Shown: in pieces, positions 8,183 to 16,586 of the stretch
Numbering within the stretch: position 1 is the first letter of the stretch
How the letters are laid out: each line of letters opens with the position of its first letter
The notes under the pieces: generated by a model
What the model saw: only the letters and a program-made list of their open reading frames with translations
Told to the model about the DNA's origin: nothing
Databases searched by the model: none
Source: an uncultured Lachnospiraceae bacterium
Lineage (GTDB): Bacteria > Bacillota > Clostridia > Lachnospirales > Lachnospiraceae
Direction of reading: 5' to 3'
Length of the DNA: 64,000 nt
Assembly: GCA_910587305.1 (NCBI GenBank)
Contig: CAJUKV010000002.1
Span: 1 to 64,000, forward strand
Position numbers and translations under genes: made by a program

Positions 8183-8285
8183 AAGACTGTTGCAAATAGA
8201 GGCCGTATATGAGTACAGGGTGTGGGGAAGTTCACGCAAGTGAAAACCCATATGCCATACATAGCGGCCGGCTCGCCGCAGTCTT
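8183..8285 (+). ncRNA. candidate structured RNA of about 100 nt
   Basis: Nested complementary arms are visible: AAGACTG (8183-8189) with CAGTCTT (8279-8285), GGCCG (8201-8205) with CGGCC (8265-8269), and TTCAC (8231-8235) with GTGAA (8240-8244) closed by a GCAA loop of GNRA type. Short frames on both strands are shadows. No riboswitch class known to me matches. The strand is assumed; the structure is nearly symmetric. Confidence 0.35.
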
Positions 8286-8289
8286 TTAT

Positions 8290-8366
8290 ATTATTTCCTA
8301 TGCATATGGAGGCCCTGTTTTTGCGGGCAGTCTTCAAATTTGGGCGCAAATACAAATTTATTATAG
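8290..8366 (-). repeat. leader repeat family B, inverted copy
   Basis: Read on the minus strand, the core AATTTGTATTTGCGCCCAAA followed by TTTGAAGACTGCC matches the B copies before 8533 and 41441. No convincing gene starts after it on this strand. Confidence 0.5.
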
Positions 8367-8409
8367 AAAAAATTTGGGAAAAATTTATCTTCCGCACCAT
8401 CAAATTGTA

Positions 8410-8438
8410 TTCACTATTGCCCCAAACTTTGTTATAAT
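8410..8438 (+). promoter_or_regulatory. promoter for epimerase and UDP-glucose dehydrogenase genes
   Basis: TTCACT (8410-8415) and TATAAT (8433-8438) are 17 bases apart, giving a start near 8445, about 90 bases before the epimerase start. The transcript would carry leader repeat B1. Confidence 0.5.
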
Positions 8439-8472
8439 ACTACAGTGATTTACAAAAAGCCTAAGATTTTTT

Positions 8473-8532
8473 AATCGTCAAATTTGTGTCTGCGTCCAAA
8501 TTTGAAGGCTTTTGGAAGCATGGAGGATTTGT
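8473..8532 (+). repeat. leader repeat family B, copy 1
   Basis: The sequence CAAATTTGTGTCTGCGTCC, then AAATTTGAAGGCTTTTGG and GCATGGAGGATTTGT, ends exactly at the epimerase ATG. The same order of blocks occurs before 33559, 37702 and, inverted, before 41441. The GGAGG is the ribosome site. Confidence 0.65.
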
Positions 8533-9573
8533 ATGAGCGATTCAATTGCGGTAAAAACTTGCGAGGAAAGAACTTACGAGGAAAGAAATTACAAGGTAAG
8601 AACTTACCTTGTCACCGGCGGGGCAGGATTTATAGGCTATTATCTTTCCAAGGCTTTGTTGGAAAAGGGAATGAGGGTAGTTGGCCTCGACAATTTAAAT
8701 GATTATTACGAGGTTTCCTTAAAAGAGGCCCGGCTGGCAATTTTGAAGGAGTATCCCGGGTATCATTTTGTGAAGGGCGATCTTGCGGATAAAAATGCGG
8801 TGTTTTCCACATTCGAAAATTTCAGACCGGATATTGTGGTGAATCTTGCGGCCCAGGCCGGCGTGCGTTACAGCATAGATAATCCGGATGCCTATATTCA
8901 TTCCAATATAGTCGGGTTCTTTCATATTTTAGAAGCGTGCCGCCATTACCCCGTGGAGCATCTTGTTTTTGCGTCTTCCAGCTCGGTTTACGGCGGAAAT
9001 AAAAAGGTGCCTTTTTCCACGGAAGATAAGGTGGACAGGCCGGTAAGTCTGTATGCGGCTACCAAAAAATCCAATGAGCTGATGGCCTATTCTTACAGCA
9101 AGCTGTATCAAATCCCTTTGACGGGCCTTCGGTTTTTTACGGTGTATGGGCCTATGGGAAGGCCGGATATGGCGTATTTTAAGTTTGCAAAGAAGATTAT
9201 GGCGGGCGAGCCGATTCAGATATATAACCATGGGGATATGCGCCGCGATTTTACGTACATTGACGATATCGTAAAGGGGATAGAAAGTGTCCTTGAAAAA
9301 CCCCCGGCAAAGGATGAAAACGGCGCTGCCTATAAGATATATAATATAGGAAACAATAAGCCGGAGAAATTGATGGATTATATAGCGGTTCTTGAAAGAT
9401 GTCTGGGAAAGGAAGCGAAAAAGGAGTACCTTCCCATGCAGCCCGGGGATGTATATGAGACTTACGCGGATGTGCAGGACTTGATGGATGACTTTGGATT
9501 TAAACCGTCAACCACCATTGAGGAAGGGCTTGGCAGGTTTGCGGAGTGGTTTTTGGAATATTATAAGTTGTAA
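8533..9573 (+). CDS. UDP-glucuronate 4-epimerase-like NAD-dependent epimerase
   Basis: A 346-residue extended short-chain dehydrogenase that should interconvert UDP-glucuronate and UDP-galacturonate in the cytoplasm. The NAD-binding motif TGGAGFIG is at about 25-32. SSSSVYGGN and the catalytic YAATKK (Tyr/Lys) follow at about 143-176, and DNLNDYYEV and RRDFTYIDDIV are typical of the CapI/LspL group. The start ATG 8533 sits five bases after GGAGGATTT. The first 20 residues are a low-complexity extension from a 15-bp tandem repeat (TCEER/TYEER/NYKVR), absent from the fold proper. UDP-glucose dehydrogenase follows 220 bases downstream, supplying its substrate. Confidence 0.87.
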   Translation: MSDSIAVKTCEERTYEERNYKVRTYLVTGGAGFIGYYLSKALLEKGMRVVGLDNLNDYYEVSLKEARLAILKEYPGYHFVKGDLADKNAVFSTFENFRPDIVVNLAAQAGVRYSIDNPDAYIHSNIVGFFHILEACRHYPVEHLVFASSSSVYGGNKKVPFSTEDKVDRPVSLYAATKKSNELMAYSYSKLYQIPLTGLRFFTVYGPMGRPDMAYFKFAKKIMAGEPIQIYNHGDMRRDFTYIDDIVKGIESVLEKPPAKDENGAAYKIYNIGNNKPEKLMDYIAVLERCLGKEAKKEYLPMQPGDVYETYADVQDLMDDFGFKPSTTIEEGLGRFAEWFLEYYKL

Positions 9574-9718
9574 GCAGAGTTTTGGGATATAGGACAACGG
9601 GCTTTGTCCGATATAGGCAGCAGGTGTAAGATTAAAAATTTTCAATCGCGGGTTTAGGCGGCTGCGCGTTGCTTGCTGCCAACTCGTTATGTGCAAAAGC
9701 AGCGCGGAAATGAGGGCA

Positions 9719-9795
9719 AGTTTGAAAGGAGCTTTCAAACTATTTATTGGTGGCAGCACCGCAAGCACGGCTTGCGGTATGCGGGAAGGAGAAAA
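9719..9795 (+). repeat. leader repeat family A, copy 1
   Basis: Two hairpins in series: GTTTGAAAG/CTTTCAAAC (9720-9740) and CCGCAAGC/GCTTGCGG (9759-9777). They are joined by TATTTATTGGTGGCAG and followed by TATGCGGGAAGGAGAAAA directly before the ATG at 9796. From 9732 to 9800 it differs from 50041-50109 at one base only. Confidence 0.8.
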
Positions 9796-11106
9796 ATGAA
9801 AATTGCAGTGGCGGGAACAGGATATGTTGGTCTGGTAGCGGGCGTATGTTTTGCGGAAAAAGGGTATGATGTGACCTGCGTGGATGTGGATGAAAAAAAG
9901 GTTGGGATGATGCGTCAGGGGATTTCTCCTATTTATGAAGAGGGGCTTGAGGAATTGATGCAAAAAAACAATGCCAAGGGAACCTTGCATTTCACAACGG
10001 ATTATCAGTCCGCTTACAGGGACGCAGACACTATTTTTATTGGGGTGGGAACGCCGGAGATGCCTGATGGCAGCGCTAATTTAAGCTATATTGCCACGGT
10101 TTCCAGACAGATTGCGGAGACCATAGAGAAGGATTGTCTGGTGGTGGTAAAGTCCACGGTTCCGGTGGGTACCAACGATAAGGTGGAGCAGTTTATTAAG
10201 GATTTTCTGGTGCATGATGTGAAGGTGGAAGTGGCCTCCAACCCCGAATTTTTAGCGCAGGGTACGGCGGTTCATGATACGTTACATGCAGCAAGGATTA
10301 TCATCGGAACGGAGAGCAAAGAGGCGGAGGCGCTGCTTTCCCAAATTTATGAGCCCTTTGGGCTTCCTATTGTTTCGGTAAAACGCCGTTCGGCAGAGAT
10401 GATTAAGTATGCCTGCAATGATTTTCTGGCGCTTAAGATTTCTTACATGAACGATATTGCCAATTTATGCGAGCTGGTTGGCGCGGATATTACGGATGTG
10501 GCGAAGGGGATGAGCTATGATGAGCGGATTGGCGCCCGGTTCTTAAATGCCGGGATTGGATTTGGGGGAAGCTGTTTCCCGAAGGATACGAAAGCGCTTA
10601 AGTATCTGGCCAGGGAGCACGGCTACCAGCTCAGGACGGTGGAGGCCTGCGTGGACGTGAACGCCGCTCAGAAAACCAGATTGTTTGAAAAGGCAAAGGA
10701 GCGGATGATTACCTTTAACGGTTTGAAGGTTGCGGTTTTGGGACTGACCTTTAAGGCGGGAACGGATGATCTGAGGGAAGCTCCTTCTATTGACAATTTA
10801 AAACTTTTACTGGCAGCAGGCGCAGACGTTTATGCTTTTGACCCCAAAGGTGTGGAGCGCTCCGGAATGATTTTTCCTCAGGGAAAAGTGGAAAACGGAA
10901 CCATGACATATGTGTCTTCGGTGGAGGAAGCGTTGGATAAGGCCAATATCTGTTTTGTATTTACGGAGTGGCCGGAGATTAAGACGGTTATGCCCGGGGA
11001 GTTTAAGAAAAGAATGCATACCCCCCTTGTATATGACGGCAGGAATCTCTACCCCGTAGAAGCCATGAGGGAAGCGGGGGTAGAGTACTACAGCATCGGG
11101 CGATAG
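9796..11106 (+). CDS. ugd: UDP-glucose 6-dehydrogenase
   Basis: A 436-residue enzyme oxidising UDP-glucose to UDP-glucuronate with two NAD+. The N-terminal Rossmann motif GTGYVGLVAG is at 7-16. Further motifs are VGTPEMPDGSA and STVPVGT, then SNPEFLAQGTAVHD. The catalytic cysteine is in GGSCFPKDTKAL (about 257-268). The C-terminal UDP-binding domain contains LTFKAGTDDLREAPS. Length and motifs match the family without gaps. ATG 9796 directly follows leader repeat A1, which carries its ribosome site. Together with the upstream epimerase it makes the uronic acid donors for the polysaccharide block. Confidence 0.96.
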   Translation: MKIAVAGTGYVGLVAGVCFAEKGYDVTCVDVDEKKVGMMRQGISPIYEEGLEELMQKNNAKGTLHFTTDYQSAYRDADTIFIGVGTPEMPDGSANLSYIATVSRQIAETIEKDCLVVVKSTVPVGTNDKVEQFIKDFLVHDVKVEVASNPEFLAQGTAVHDTLHAARIIIGTESKEAEALLSQIYEPFGLPIVSVKRRSAEMIKYACNDFLALKISYMNDIANLCELVGADITDVAKGMSYDERIGARFLNAGIGFGGSCFPKDTKALKYLAREHGYQLRTVEACVDVNAAQKTRLFEKAKERMITFNGLKVAVLGLTFKAGTDDLREAPSIDNLKLLLAAGADVYAFDPKGVERSGMIFPQGKVENGTMTYVSSVEEALDKANICFVFTEWPEIKTVMPGEFKKRMHTPLVYDGRNLYPVEAMREAGVEYYSIGR

Positions 11107-11215
11107 GAAGTGGAAGAAACAGTTGCGGAGTTATTTAAGCGGCGGCCGGTACTTGCGGCTGCCCTTCCGAAAACAAACGCTGCCCTGCTTTATGGGACAG
11201 CTTATTATAAGAAAA

Positions 11216-11237
11216 ATGCGGCTATTAACAGCCGCAT
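11216..11237 (-). terminator. terminator overlapping stop of minus-strand GT2
   Basis: ATGCGGCT (11216-11223) pairs with AGCCGCAT (11230-11237). On the minus strand the hairpin is followed by a T run (the complement of GAAAAA at 11211-11215). The stop codon of the GT2 gene (11225-11227) is in the loop. It may also stop ugd transcripts. Confidence 0.7.
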
Positions 11238-12154
11238 CTTTTATCAATGATATATCGGGGTCTTGCTTTGATTTCGTCATAGATTCTGGAAATATAATGG
11301 CCGATAATGCCCAGGCTTATCATCAGAACGCTGCCGATAATCAGCTGCAGCAGGATAACGGTGGTAAAGCCTTCTAAGGCGGACCCGGAAAAATATTTAT
11401 ACAGGGACTGGATGCCAAGGGCGATGGACGCAAGAAGCATCACCCATCCCATCAGGCTCACAAACTGCATGGGAGCGCCTGAAAAGGAAGTAATGTTTTG
11501 AATGGCATATTTGGTCAGGCTCCACACAGACCATTTGGAGGCGCCGATGGTGCGCTCCCCGACTTCAAAGGGAATGGTTGTGGAACGGAAGCCCACCCAG
11601 GAGGAAAGCGCCCGAAAGAAGGGGGCCCGTTCCGGTAGGATTAAAAGGGCGTCCACTGCCTTGCGATCCATTAGCTTAAAATCGGAGGCTTTGGACATGT
11701 CAATGCCGGTTGCCCTGCTGATGATTTGGTAAAAAGCATTGGCACAGAGGGTGTGAACCGGGTTTTCTTTTCCCCGGGATGTCTTAATCCCTTCAACGAC
11801 CTCGTAGCCTTCCCGCCAAAGCCGGTACATTTCGGGCAACAGGGCAGGGGGATGCTGCAAGTCGCAGTCCATGATAACGCAGCAGGCGCCGCAGGAAGCC
11901 TCCAATCCTGCAAAAATGGCGGCTTCCTTTCCAAAGTTTCTTGAAAAGGACAGGCCCTTTACCTCGGAATGTTCTTTTGAAAGCGCGTGAATGCGAAGGT
12001 ACGTATCATCCTTAGAACCGTCGTCAACGAAAATGACCTCAAAGGGAATGGCGGATGTATCCAGAATTTCCTTTATTACGGCAAATGTCTTGGGTATGTT
12101 ATCCTGTTCGTTATAGGAAGGTATAATAATGGAAAGCTTTTGATTTTCGTGCAT
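11225..12154 (-). CDS. GtrB/DPM1-like GT2 glycosyltransferase
   Basis: A 309-residue polyprenyl-phosphate glycosyltransferase of the GtrB/ArnC type. The N-terminal GT2 domain shows LSIIIPSYNEQDN (7-19), FVDDGSKDDT and the DxD-type DCDLQHPPAL (about 95-104), with the group signature FSRNFGKEAAI. Two C-terminal hydrophobic helices (about 225-250 and 260-285) anchor it in the membrane. ATG 12154 has GAGGAG upstream; the longer frame to 12340 is not supported. It is the only minus-strand gene inside this polysaccharide block. It probably makes an undecaprenyl-phosphate sugar for transfer outside. It is paralogous to the enzyme at 50105. Confidence 0.9.
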   Translation of the reverse strand: MHENQKLSIIIPSYNEQDNIPKTFAVIKEILDTSAIPFEVIFVDDGSKDDTYLRIHALSKEHSEVKGLSFSRNFGKEAAIFAGLEASCGACCVIMDCDLQHPPALLPEMYRLWREGYEVVEGIKTSRGKENPVHTLCANAFYQIISRATGIDMSKASDFKLMDRKAVDALLILPERAPFFRALSSWVGFRSTTIPFEVGERTIGASKWSVWSLTKYAIQNITSFSGAPMQFVSLMGWVMLLASIALGIQSLYKYFSGSALEGFTTVILLQLIIGSVLMISLGIIGHYISRIYDEIKARPRYIIDKRCGC

Positions 12155-12347
12155 TGGTGTAATTCTCCTCGTAAAGTAAGTATATACGAGAAAAAAAAAT
12201 TTAGCAATGTTATTATATGAAAGACTTGTGTCAATAACATACAGTGTGTTATTTTTACTGGTTAGCCAGAAACAAAGCGCGCGGCGACCTGAATTTCTAT
12301 TCGCTTCGAGTGGGCGGGGGGGGCCAACATGTGAAAGCAACCTTACA

Positions 12348-12376
12348 TGGACAGAAAGAGGGAAACATTGTATAAT
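12348..12376 (+). promoter_or_regulatory. promoter for flavoenzyme-led sugar operon
   Basis: TGGACA (12348-12353) and TATAAT (12371-12376) have a 17-base spacer, 20 bases before the ATG at 12397. This is one of the best consensus matches in the window and probably drives 12397-18502. Confidence 0.7.
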
Positions 12377-12396
12377 TCATAAGGGAGAATGAATTT

Positions 12397-13545
12397 ATGA
12401 GGCAGCGGTATGACAAAATAATAATCGGGGCCGGTTTATATGGGCTGTATGCGGCAAGATTTTGTGCGAAAAAGGGGCAGCATGTTTTGGTGCTTGAATA
12501 TGACGATATGCCCTTTGGACGGGCCACCTACATCAATCAGGCCAGGGTGCATATGGGCTATCACTATCCGAGGAGTCTTACCACGGCAGTGAAATCGGCG
12601 GGATATTTCCGGCGTTTTGTGGAGGATTTCGGTTTTTGTATTCATGACGCCTTTGAGCAGATTTATGCCACATCGGATAAATTTTCCTGGACCAGTGCGA
12701 AGCAGTTTCAGGAGTTTTGCAAAGCGGCGGGCATCAAATGCGAGGAGGCGGCAGCTTCCAAGTATTTTAAGCCGGGTATGTGCGACGGGGCCTTTCTTAC
12801 GGAAGAATACACCTATGACGCGAAAGTATTGCAGCATTTTTTTGAAGAAGAATTAAACGGGGACGCCAATGTGGAAATAAAATATGGCGTCCGTATCCAT
12901 AAAATTGTAAAGGACAGAAAGGCTTTCCGGATAGAAACGGAGGATGGAAATTGCTTTGAAGGGCCTTTCGTGCTGAACGCCACTTATGCTTCCGTGAACC
13001 AGGTGATCGACAGGGTGGAGGGAGTCGAAAAGGAATTTTTTGGGATAAAATATGAACTCTGCGAGATTATTTTATGCAGGCCCTCGGATGCTTTAAAGGG
13101 AATCGGAATTACGGTGATGGACGGGCCTTTCTTCTCCATCATGCCTTTTGGGCAGACAGGCTTGCATTCCCTGACGGCGGTAACCTTTACGCCCCATGTG
13201 ACCAGCTATGATTTGAAACCGCAATTTTCCTGTCAAAGGGGGATGGAGCAGGGGGAAAATAAGTGTACGCCGGATGCGCTGGGCAATTGCAGCGTCTGTC
13301 CCCATAAGCCGGATTCCGCCTGGCCTTATATGTCTCATTTGGCGGATAAATATATGAAGCCGGAGTACGGCTATTCTTATGTGGAGTCTTTGTATTCCAT
13401 GAAACCGATTTTGAAAAGCTCGGAGGTGGATGATTCCAGACCTACGGCGATCAGGGTGATGAGCCGGGAACCGGTATTTGTGAGCGTTTTGTCCGGGAAG
13501 ATCAACACGGTTTATGATTTGGATGAGTATTTGCTGCTTGAATAA
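12397..13545 (+). CDS. FAD-dependent oxidoreductase (DAO-like)
   Basis: A 382-residue flavoprotein. The dinucleotide-binding motif is at the very N-terminus (IIIGAGLYGLYAARFCAKKG, residues 9-28), followed by an acidic strand end (VLVLEYD) and VLNATY, where the family loops back to FAD. The C-terminal part contains FSIMPFGQTGLHSLTAVTFT. A cluster of four cysteines (CQRGMEQGENKC and CSVCPHK, about 280-310) could bind metal or be structural. Similar DAO-like enzymes occur in exopolysaccharide clusters, but the substrate is unknown to me; oxidation of a sugar or amino compound is possible. The start has GGGAGAATGAATTT upstream. The next transferase follows after 124 bases. Confidence 0.75.
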   Translation: MRQRYDKIIIGAGLYGLYAARFCAKKGQHVLVLEYDDMPFGRATYINQARVHMGYHYPRSLTTAVKSAGYFRRFVEDFGFCIHDAFEQIYATSDKFSWTSAKQFQEFCKAAGIKCEEAAASKYFKPGMCDGAFLTEEYTYDAKVLQHFFEEELNGDANVEIKYGVRIHKIVKDRKAFRIETEDGNCFEGPFVLNATYASVNQVIDRVEGVEKEFFGIKYELCEIILCRPSDALKGIGITVMDGPFFSIMPFGQTGLHSLTAVTFTPHVTSYDLKPQFSCQRGMEQGENKCTPDALGNCSVCPHKPDSAWPYMSHLADKYMKPEYGYSYVESLYSMKPILKSSEVDDSRPTAIRVMSREPVFVSVLSGKINTVYDLDEYLLLE

Positions 13546-13669
13546 AAATGCATTTTCGGGAATTAAATTTGATTATTGATTGATTTGTATAAAAAAGGCA
13601 TTTTTCGCCGGGATTTACGATGCCGTATGTCGCAAAGCGGTGATATGGAAGATGATGGGCAGGGAGGAT

Positions 13670-14635
13670 ATGATGGGGAGTGAAAATGTGAGTAGGAAAG
13701 AAAATAAATTTGTATCGCTGGTGGTTTACCTGCATGATGTGGCTCCTTATGTAAAATATTTTTTCAGTACGGTTATTCCTGTGATAGAGGAAAATTTTGT
13801 GCAGTATGAGCTGGTTTGCGTGGACGACGCATGCCAGGACGGCACGGTGGAGGTCTTAAGGGATTATGTGGAGAGCAGACAGATAAAGGCTATGGTAAAT
13901 GTGGTCCACATGAGCTTTTTTCAGGGGCTGGAAAGCGCCATGAATGCGGGCAGGGATATTGCAATCGGCGATTTTGTTTATGAATTTGACGATATTTTCG
14001 TGGATTATAATCCTTATGTGGTGATGGAGGTTTACAATAAGCTGCTTGAGGGGAACGACATTGTGGCGGCCAGCAGTAAGGGGAAGCTTCGCATTACGTC
14101 AAGGCTGTTTTACGCTCTTTACAACAAAACCAGCCGGGGAAATACAAAGATTGGCCCCGAGACCTTTCGGCTGGTGTCCAGAAGGGCCATCAACAGGATT
14201 AAGTCCATGGGACAGTATATTCCTTATCGAAAAGCCGTGTACATGAATTGCGGTTTAAATACCACCACAATCCGTTATAGCAGCACGGATGTGGATGTGA
14301 GAATAAAAAATAAGAGCGTGGTTTCGGAGCGCACAACTCTTGCTCTTGACTCGTTTATCTATTTTACCAATGTGTTGGAGAGAATGTCCGCAATTGCCTG
14401 CGGTTTGTTTTTGTTGGTAACCATTGGCGTGGGAATTTATATTTTTACGGATCTTTTTAAGGGAACCAAAACGGTGGAAGGGTGGTTTTCCACCATGGGC
14501 TTTTTGGCGTTGGGATTTTTTGGCGTGTTTGCGCTGCTTACGATTATATTGAAGTATTTATCTGTCATGTTAAATCTGATTTTTAAGCAGCAGAGATATC
14601 TGGTTTCCGATATAGAAAAAGTGGTAAAGCGATAA
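13670..14635 (+). CDS. GT2 glycosyltransferase with two C-terminal membrane helices
   Basis: A 321-residue protein of GtrB-like architecture: a GT2 domain (VSLVVYLHDVAPYVKYFF, then CVDDACQDGT and FDDIFVDYN) and two hydrophobic helices near the C-terminus (about 245-270 and 280-305). The usual N-terminal PxYNE is changed to VYLHDV, so it is divergent. Two in-frame ATGs (13670 and 13673) follow GGGAGG, and either may be used; the longer frame from 13580 has no ribosome site. It probably transfers a sugar to polyprenyl phosphate in the inner leaflet. It lies between the flavoenzyme and a large membrane protein in one operon. Confidence 0.82.
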   Translation: MMGSENVSRKENKFVSLVVYLHDVAPYVKYFFSTVIPVIEENFVQYELVCVDDACQDGTVEVLRDYVESRQIKAMVNVVHMSFFQGLESAMNAGRDIAIGDFVYEFDDIFVDYNPYVVMEVYNKLLEGNDIVAASSKGKLRITSRLFYALYNKTSRGNTKIGPETFRLVSRRAINRIKSMGQYIPYRKAVYMNCGLNTTTIRYSSTDVDVRIKNKSVVSERTTLALDSFIYFTNVLERMSAIACGLFLLVTIGVGIYIFTDLFKGTKTVEGWFSTMGFLALGFFGVFALLTIILKYLSVMLNLIFKQQRYLVSDIEKVVKR

Positions 14636-14827
14636 AAAGCCAGGAGGCTTATGTCCAGGGACTTATACCAAGAAGCATATGTCAAAAGGCATATGCCAAA
14701 GGGTTTATAAGGGTAAAAGCGAAGGGGCTTAAGCCCGATGCGCTAAAGTTTAAGAGGCGCAGGTTAATAGCGAAGGGAAATATTAGAGGCAGAGAATTGC
14801 AGATAGTAAAAGGGGAAGGAAGGTTAT

Positions 14828-16570
14828 ATGGCTGCGGTAGTAATGAGCTGGATTTATATGACATTGGTATGCGGCTGCATTGGCGGCGGCGTTATTGCGC
14901 TGCTTTTCAGGGCGGCGGGGATTAAGACAGCTTACCTTAAATCCGGCGCTAAGGCGACGGGCGTTGGGGTGGCCGGTTCATGGGTGGAAAAGCTTTCCCT
15001 GACGCATTGCCTGATGGCGGGGATTGTGGCTATTACGGTGTATGTGGAGATTTTCAGCCTTTTTGGAAAAACAGGAGCGGTTTGCCATATTTTGATGCTG
15101 CTTGCGGCGGGGGCATTTGGAATAGCGGGAAGAAAGATTTTTTTGAAAGAGTGGGAGAAATATAAAAAGATTCTTTTTTCCTGGGAAGGCTTTTTTTATG
15201 CTGGCATTCTTTTGTTGATTGCCTTTTTTACCTCCCGAGGAAATTTTCATACGGATACCAATATTTATCATGCCCAGATGATCCGTCTGTATGAGGAATA
15301 TGGGCTGATAAAGGGGATGGGGAATTTACAGCTTCACTTTGCTTATAACAGCGCCTATTTGGCGTTTGCCTCCGTGTTTAGTCTGCGGTGGCTTTTGGGG
15401 CAGTCCCTGCATACGACCACAGGATTTGTCGAAGCGGTCATGTGTCTTTATGCCTTTCATGGGCTGAAGGACTTTAAGAGGCACAGGCGGCACACCGGGG
15501 ATATGATGCGTGTGGGTATACTGCTGTACACATTGGTTATTGTGACGGGCAGCATGTCTCCGGCTACGGATTATGCGACAATGTTTCTTGTCCTGTTTGT
15601 GATTACCGAGTGGTGCGATAATTTGGAAAAGGGCGGGAGCGTGGCGGTTTATTCCCTGCTATCAATATTGGCGGTTTTTGTAGTGACGCTTAAATTTTCC
15701 GCCTGTCTTTTGGTGTTGATTGTGATTTATCCGGCGGTAATTCTTGTAAAAGAAAAGCGATGGCGGGAGATTGGGGTTTATTTTAGCTTCGGCTGTCTGA
15801 TTTTGTTCCCTTTCCTTATGCGGAATTTTTTGATTTCCGGATGGCTTTTGTATCCGTTTAACGGCATTGATCTTTTTACGGTGGAGTGGAAGATACCCGA
15901 GGAATACTTGCTGATGGATGCGAATCAGATTAAGGTATGGGGAAGATGCTTATATGATGTGGAAAAAATCAACTGGCCGGTTGCAAGCTGGCTTCCCATA
16001 TGGTGGGAAGGGCAGGAGCGATATGAGAAAATGCTTCTGGGAGCGATGCTTTTTGGGACAGTTTTGCTGGCGGTTTTAAGAATCGTAAAGGCGCTGGGGC
16101 ACAGAAAAGTAAGGTGGGATATGGCAGCCTTGCTGGCAGCAGTTTTTGGCAGCCTGACGGTATGGTTTTTTACCGCGCCTTTTATCCGGTATGGGCTTGC
16201 TTTTATCTTTGCCATTCCCATGATAGCGGCCGGGGAGTATCTTGGCGAGGAAAAGAAAGGCTTTTACAGCATCCTGACAGGGGGATTGATATTTTGCATC
16301 TTTGTATCAATAAGCCCTTACTGGGATCATTATATAACGGATGCGGGCGTTTTTGTGAAACAGAGTTTGAAAGAGCCTTATTATATTTGCCAAAAGGACT
16401 ATGACAGGGCGGAGGAAGGCAGCCTTGAAATAAACGGGAATGTGATTTATTATAGTACGGCGGGCGAAGTAAACACATACCATACTTTCCCAAGTACATG
16501 CTATCAATTTATGTTGGAGAGGAGCACTCTTATGGGAGACAATATAAAGGATGGTTTTAAGGCAAAATAA
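14828..16570 (+). CDS. large polytopic membrane protein, GT-C-like
   Basis: A 580-residue protein with about 12 hydrophobic helices. A conserved extracytoplasmic stretch reads RGNFHTDTNIYHAQMIRLYE (about 138-157), followed by NLQLHFAYNSAYLAFASVF. I recall this as the hallmark of a family annotated in Leptospira and Clostridia as LIC_10190-type membrane proteins. Acidic and histidine residues just after an early helix resemble the catalytic loop of GT-C glycosyltransferases, which use polyprenyl-phosphate sugars. The neighbouring GtrB-like enzymes could supply such donors. AAGGAAGG precedes ATG 14828. The enzymatic role is inference. Confidence 0.65.
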   Translation: MAAVVMSWIYMTLVCGCIGGGVIALLFRAAGIKTAYLKSGAKATGVGVAGSWVEKLSLTHCLMAGIVAITVYVEIFSLFGKTGAVCHILMLLAAGAFGIAGRKIFLKEWEKYKKILFSWEGFFYAGILLLIAFFTSRGNFHTDTNIYHAQMIRLYEEYGLIKGMGNLQLHFAYNSAYLAFASVFSLRWLLGQSLHTTTGFVEAVMCLYAFHGLKDFKRHRRHTGDMMRVGILLYTLVIVTGSMSPATDYATMFLVLFVITEWCDNLEKGGSVAVYSLLSILAVFVVTLKFSACLLVLIVIYPAVILVKEKRWREIGVYFSFGCLILFPFLMRNFLISGWLLYPFNGIDLFTVEWKIPEEYLLMDANQIKVWGRCLYDVEKINWPVASWLPIWWEGQERYEKMLLGAMLFGTVLLAVLRIVKALGHRKVRWDMAALLAAVFGSLTVWFFTAPFIRYGLAFIFAIPMIAAGEYLGEEKKGFYSILTGGLIFCIFVSISPYWDHYITDAGVFVKQSLKEPYYICQKDYDRAEEGSLEINGNVIYYSTAGEVNTYHTFPSTCYQFMLERSTLMGDNIKDGFKAK

Positions 16571-16586
16571 AGAAAAGGTGAAAATA

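Noticed and set aside
8209..8448. Short plus-strand frames upstream of the epimerase
   Set aside because: They cover the structured RNA candidate and inverted leader B; no ribosome site and no similarity to proteins I know.
9508..9990. 160-codon minus-strand frame through leader A1
   Set aside because: It reads the hairpin repeat and the 5' end of ugd in antisense; similar shadow frames appear at the other family-A copies.
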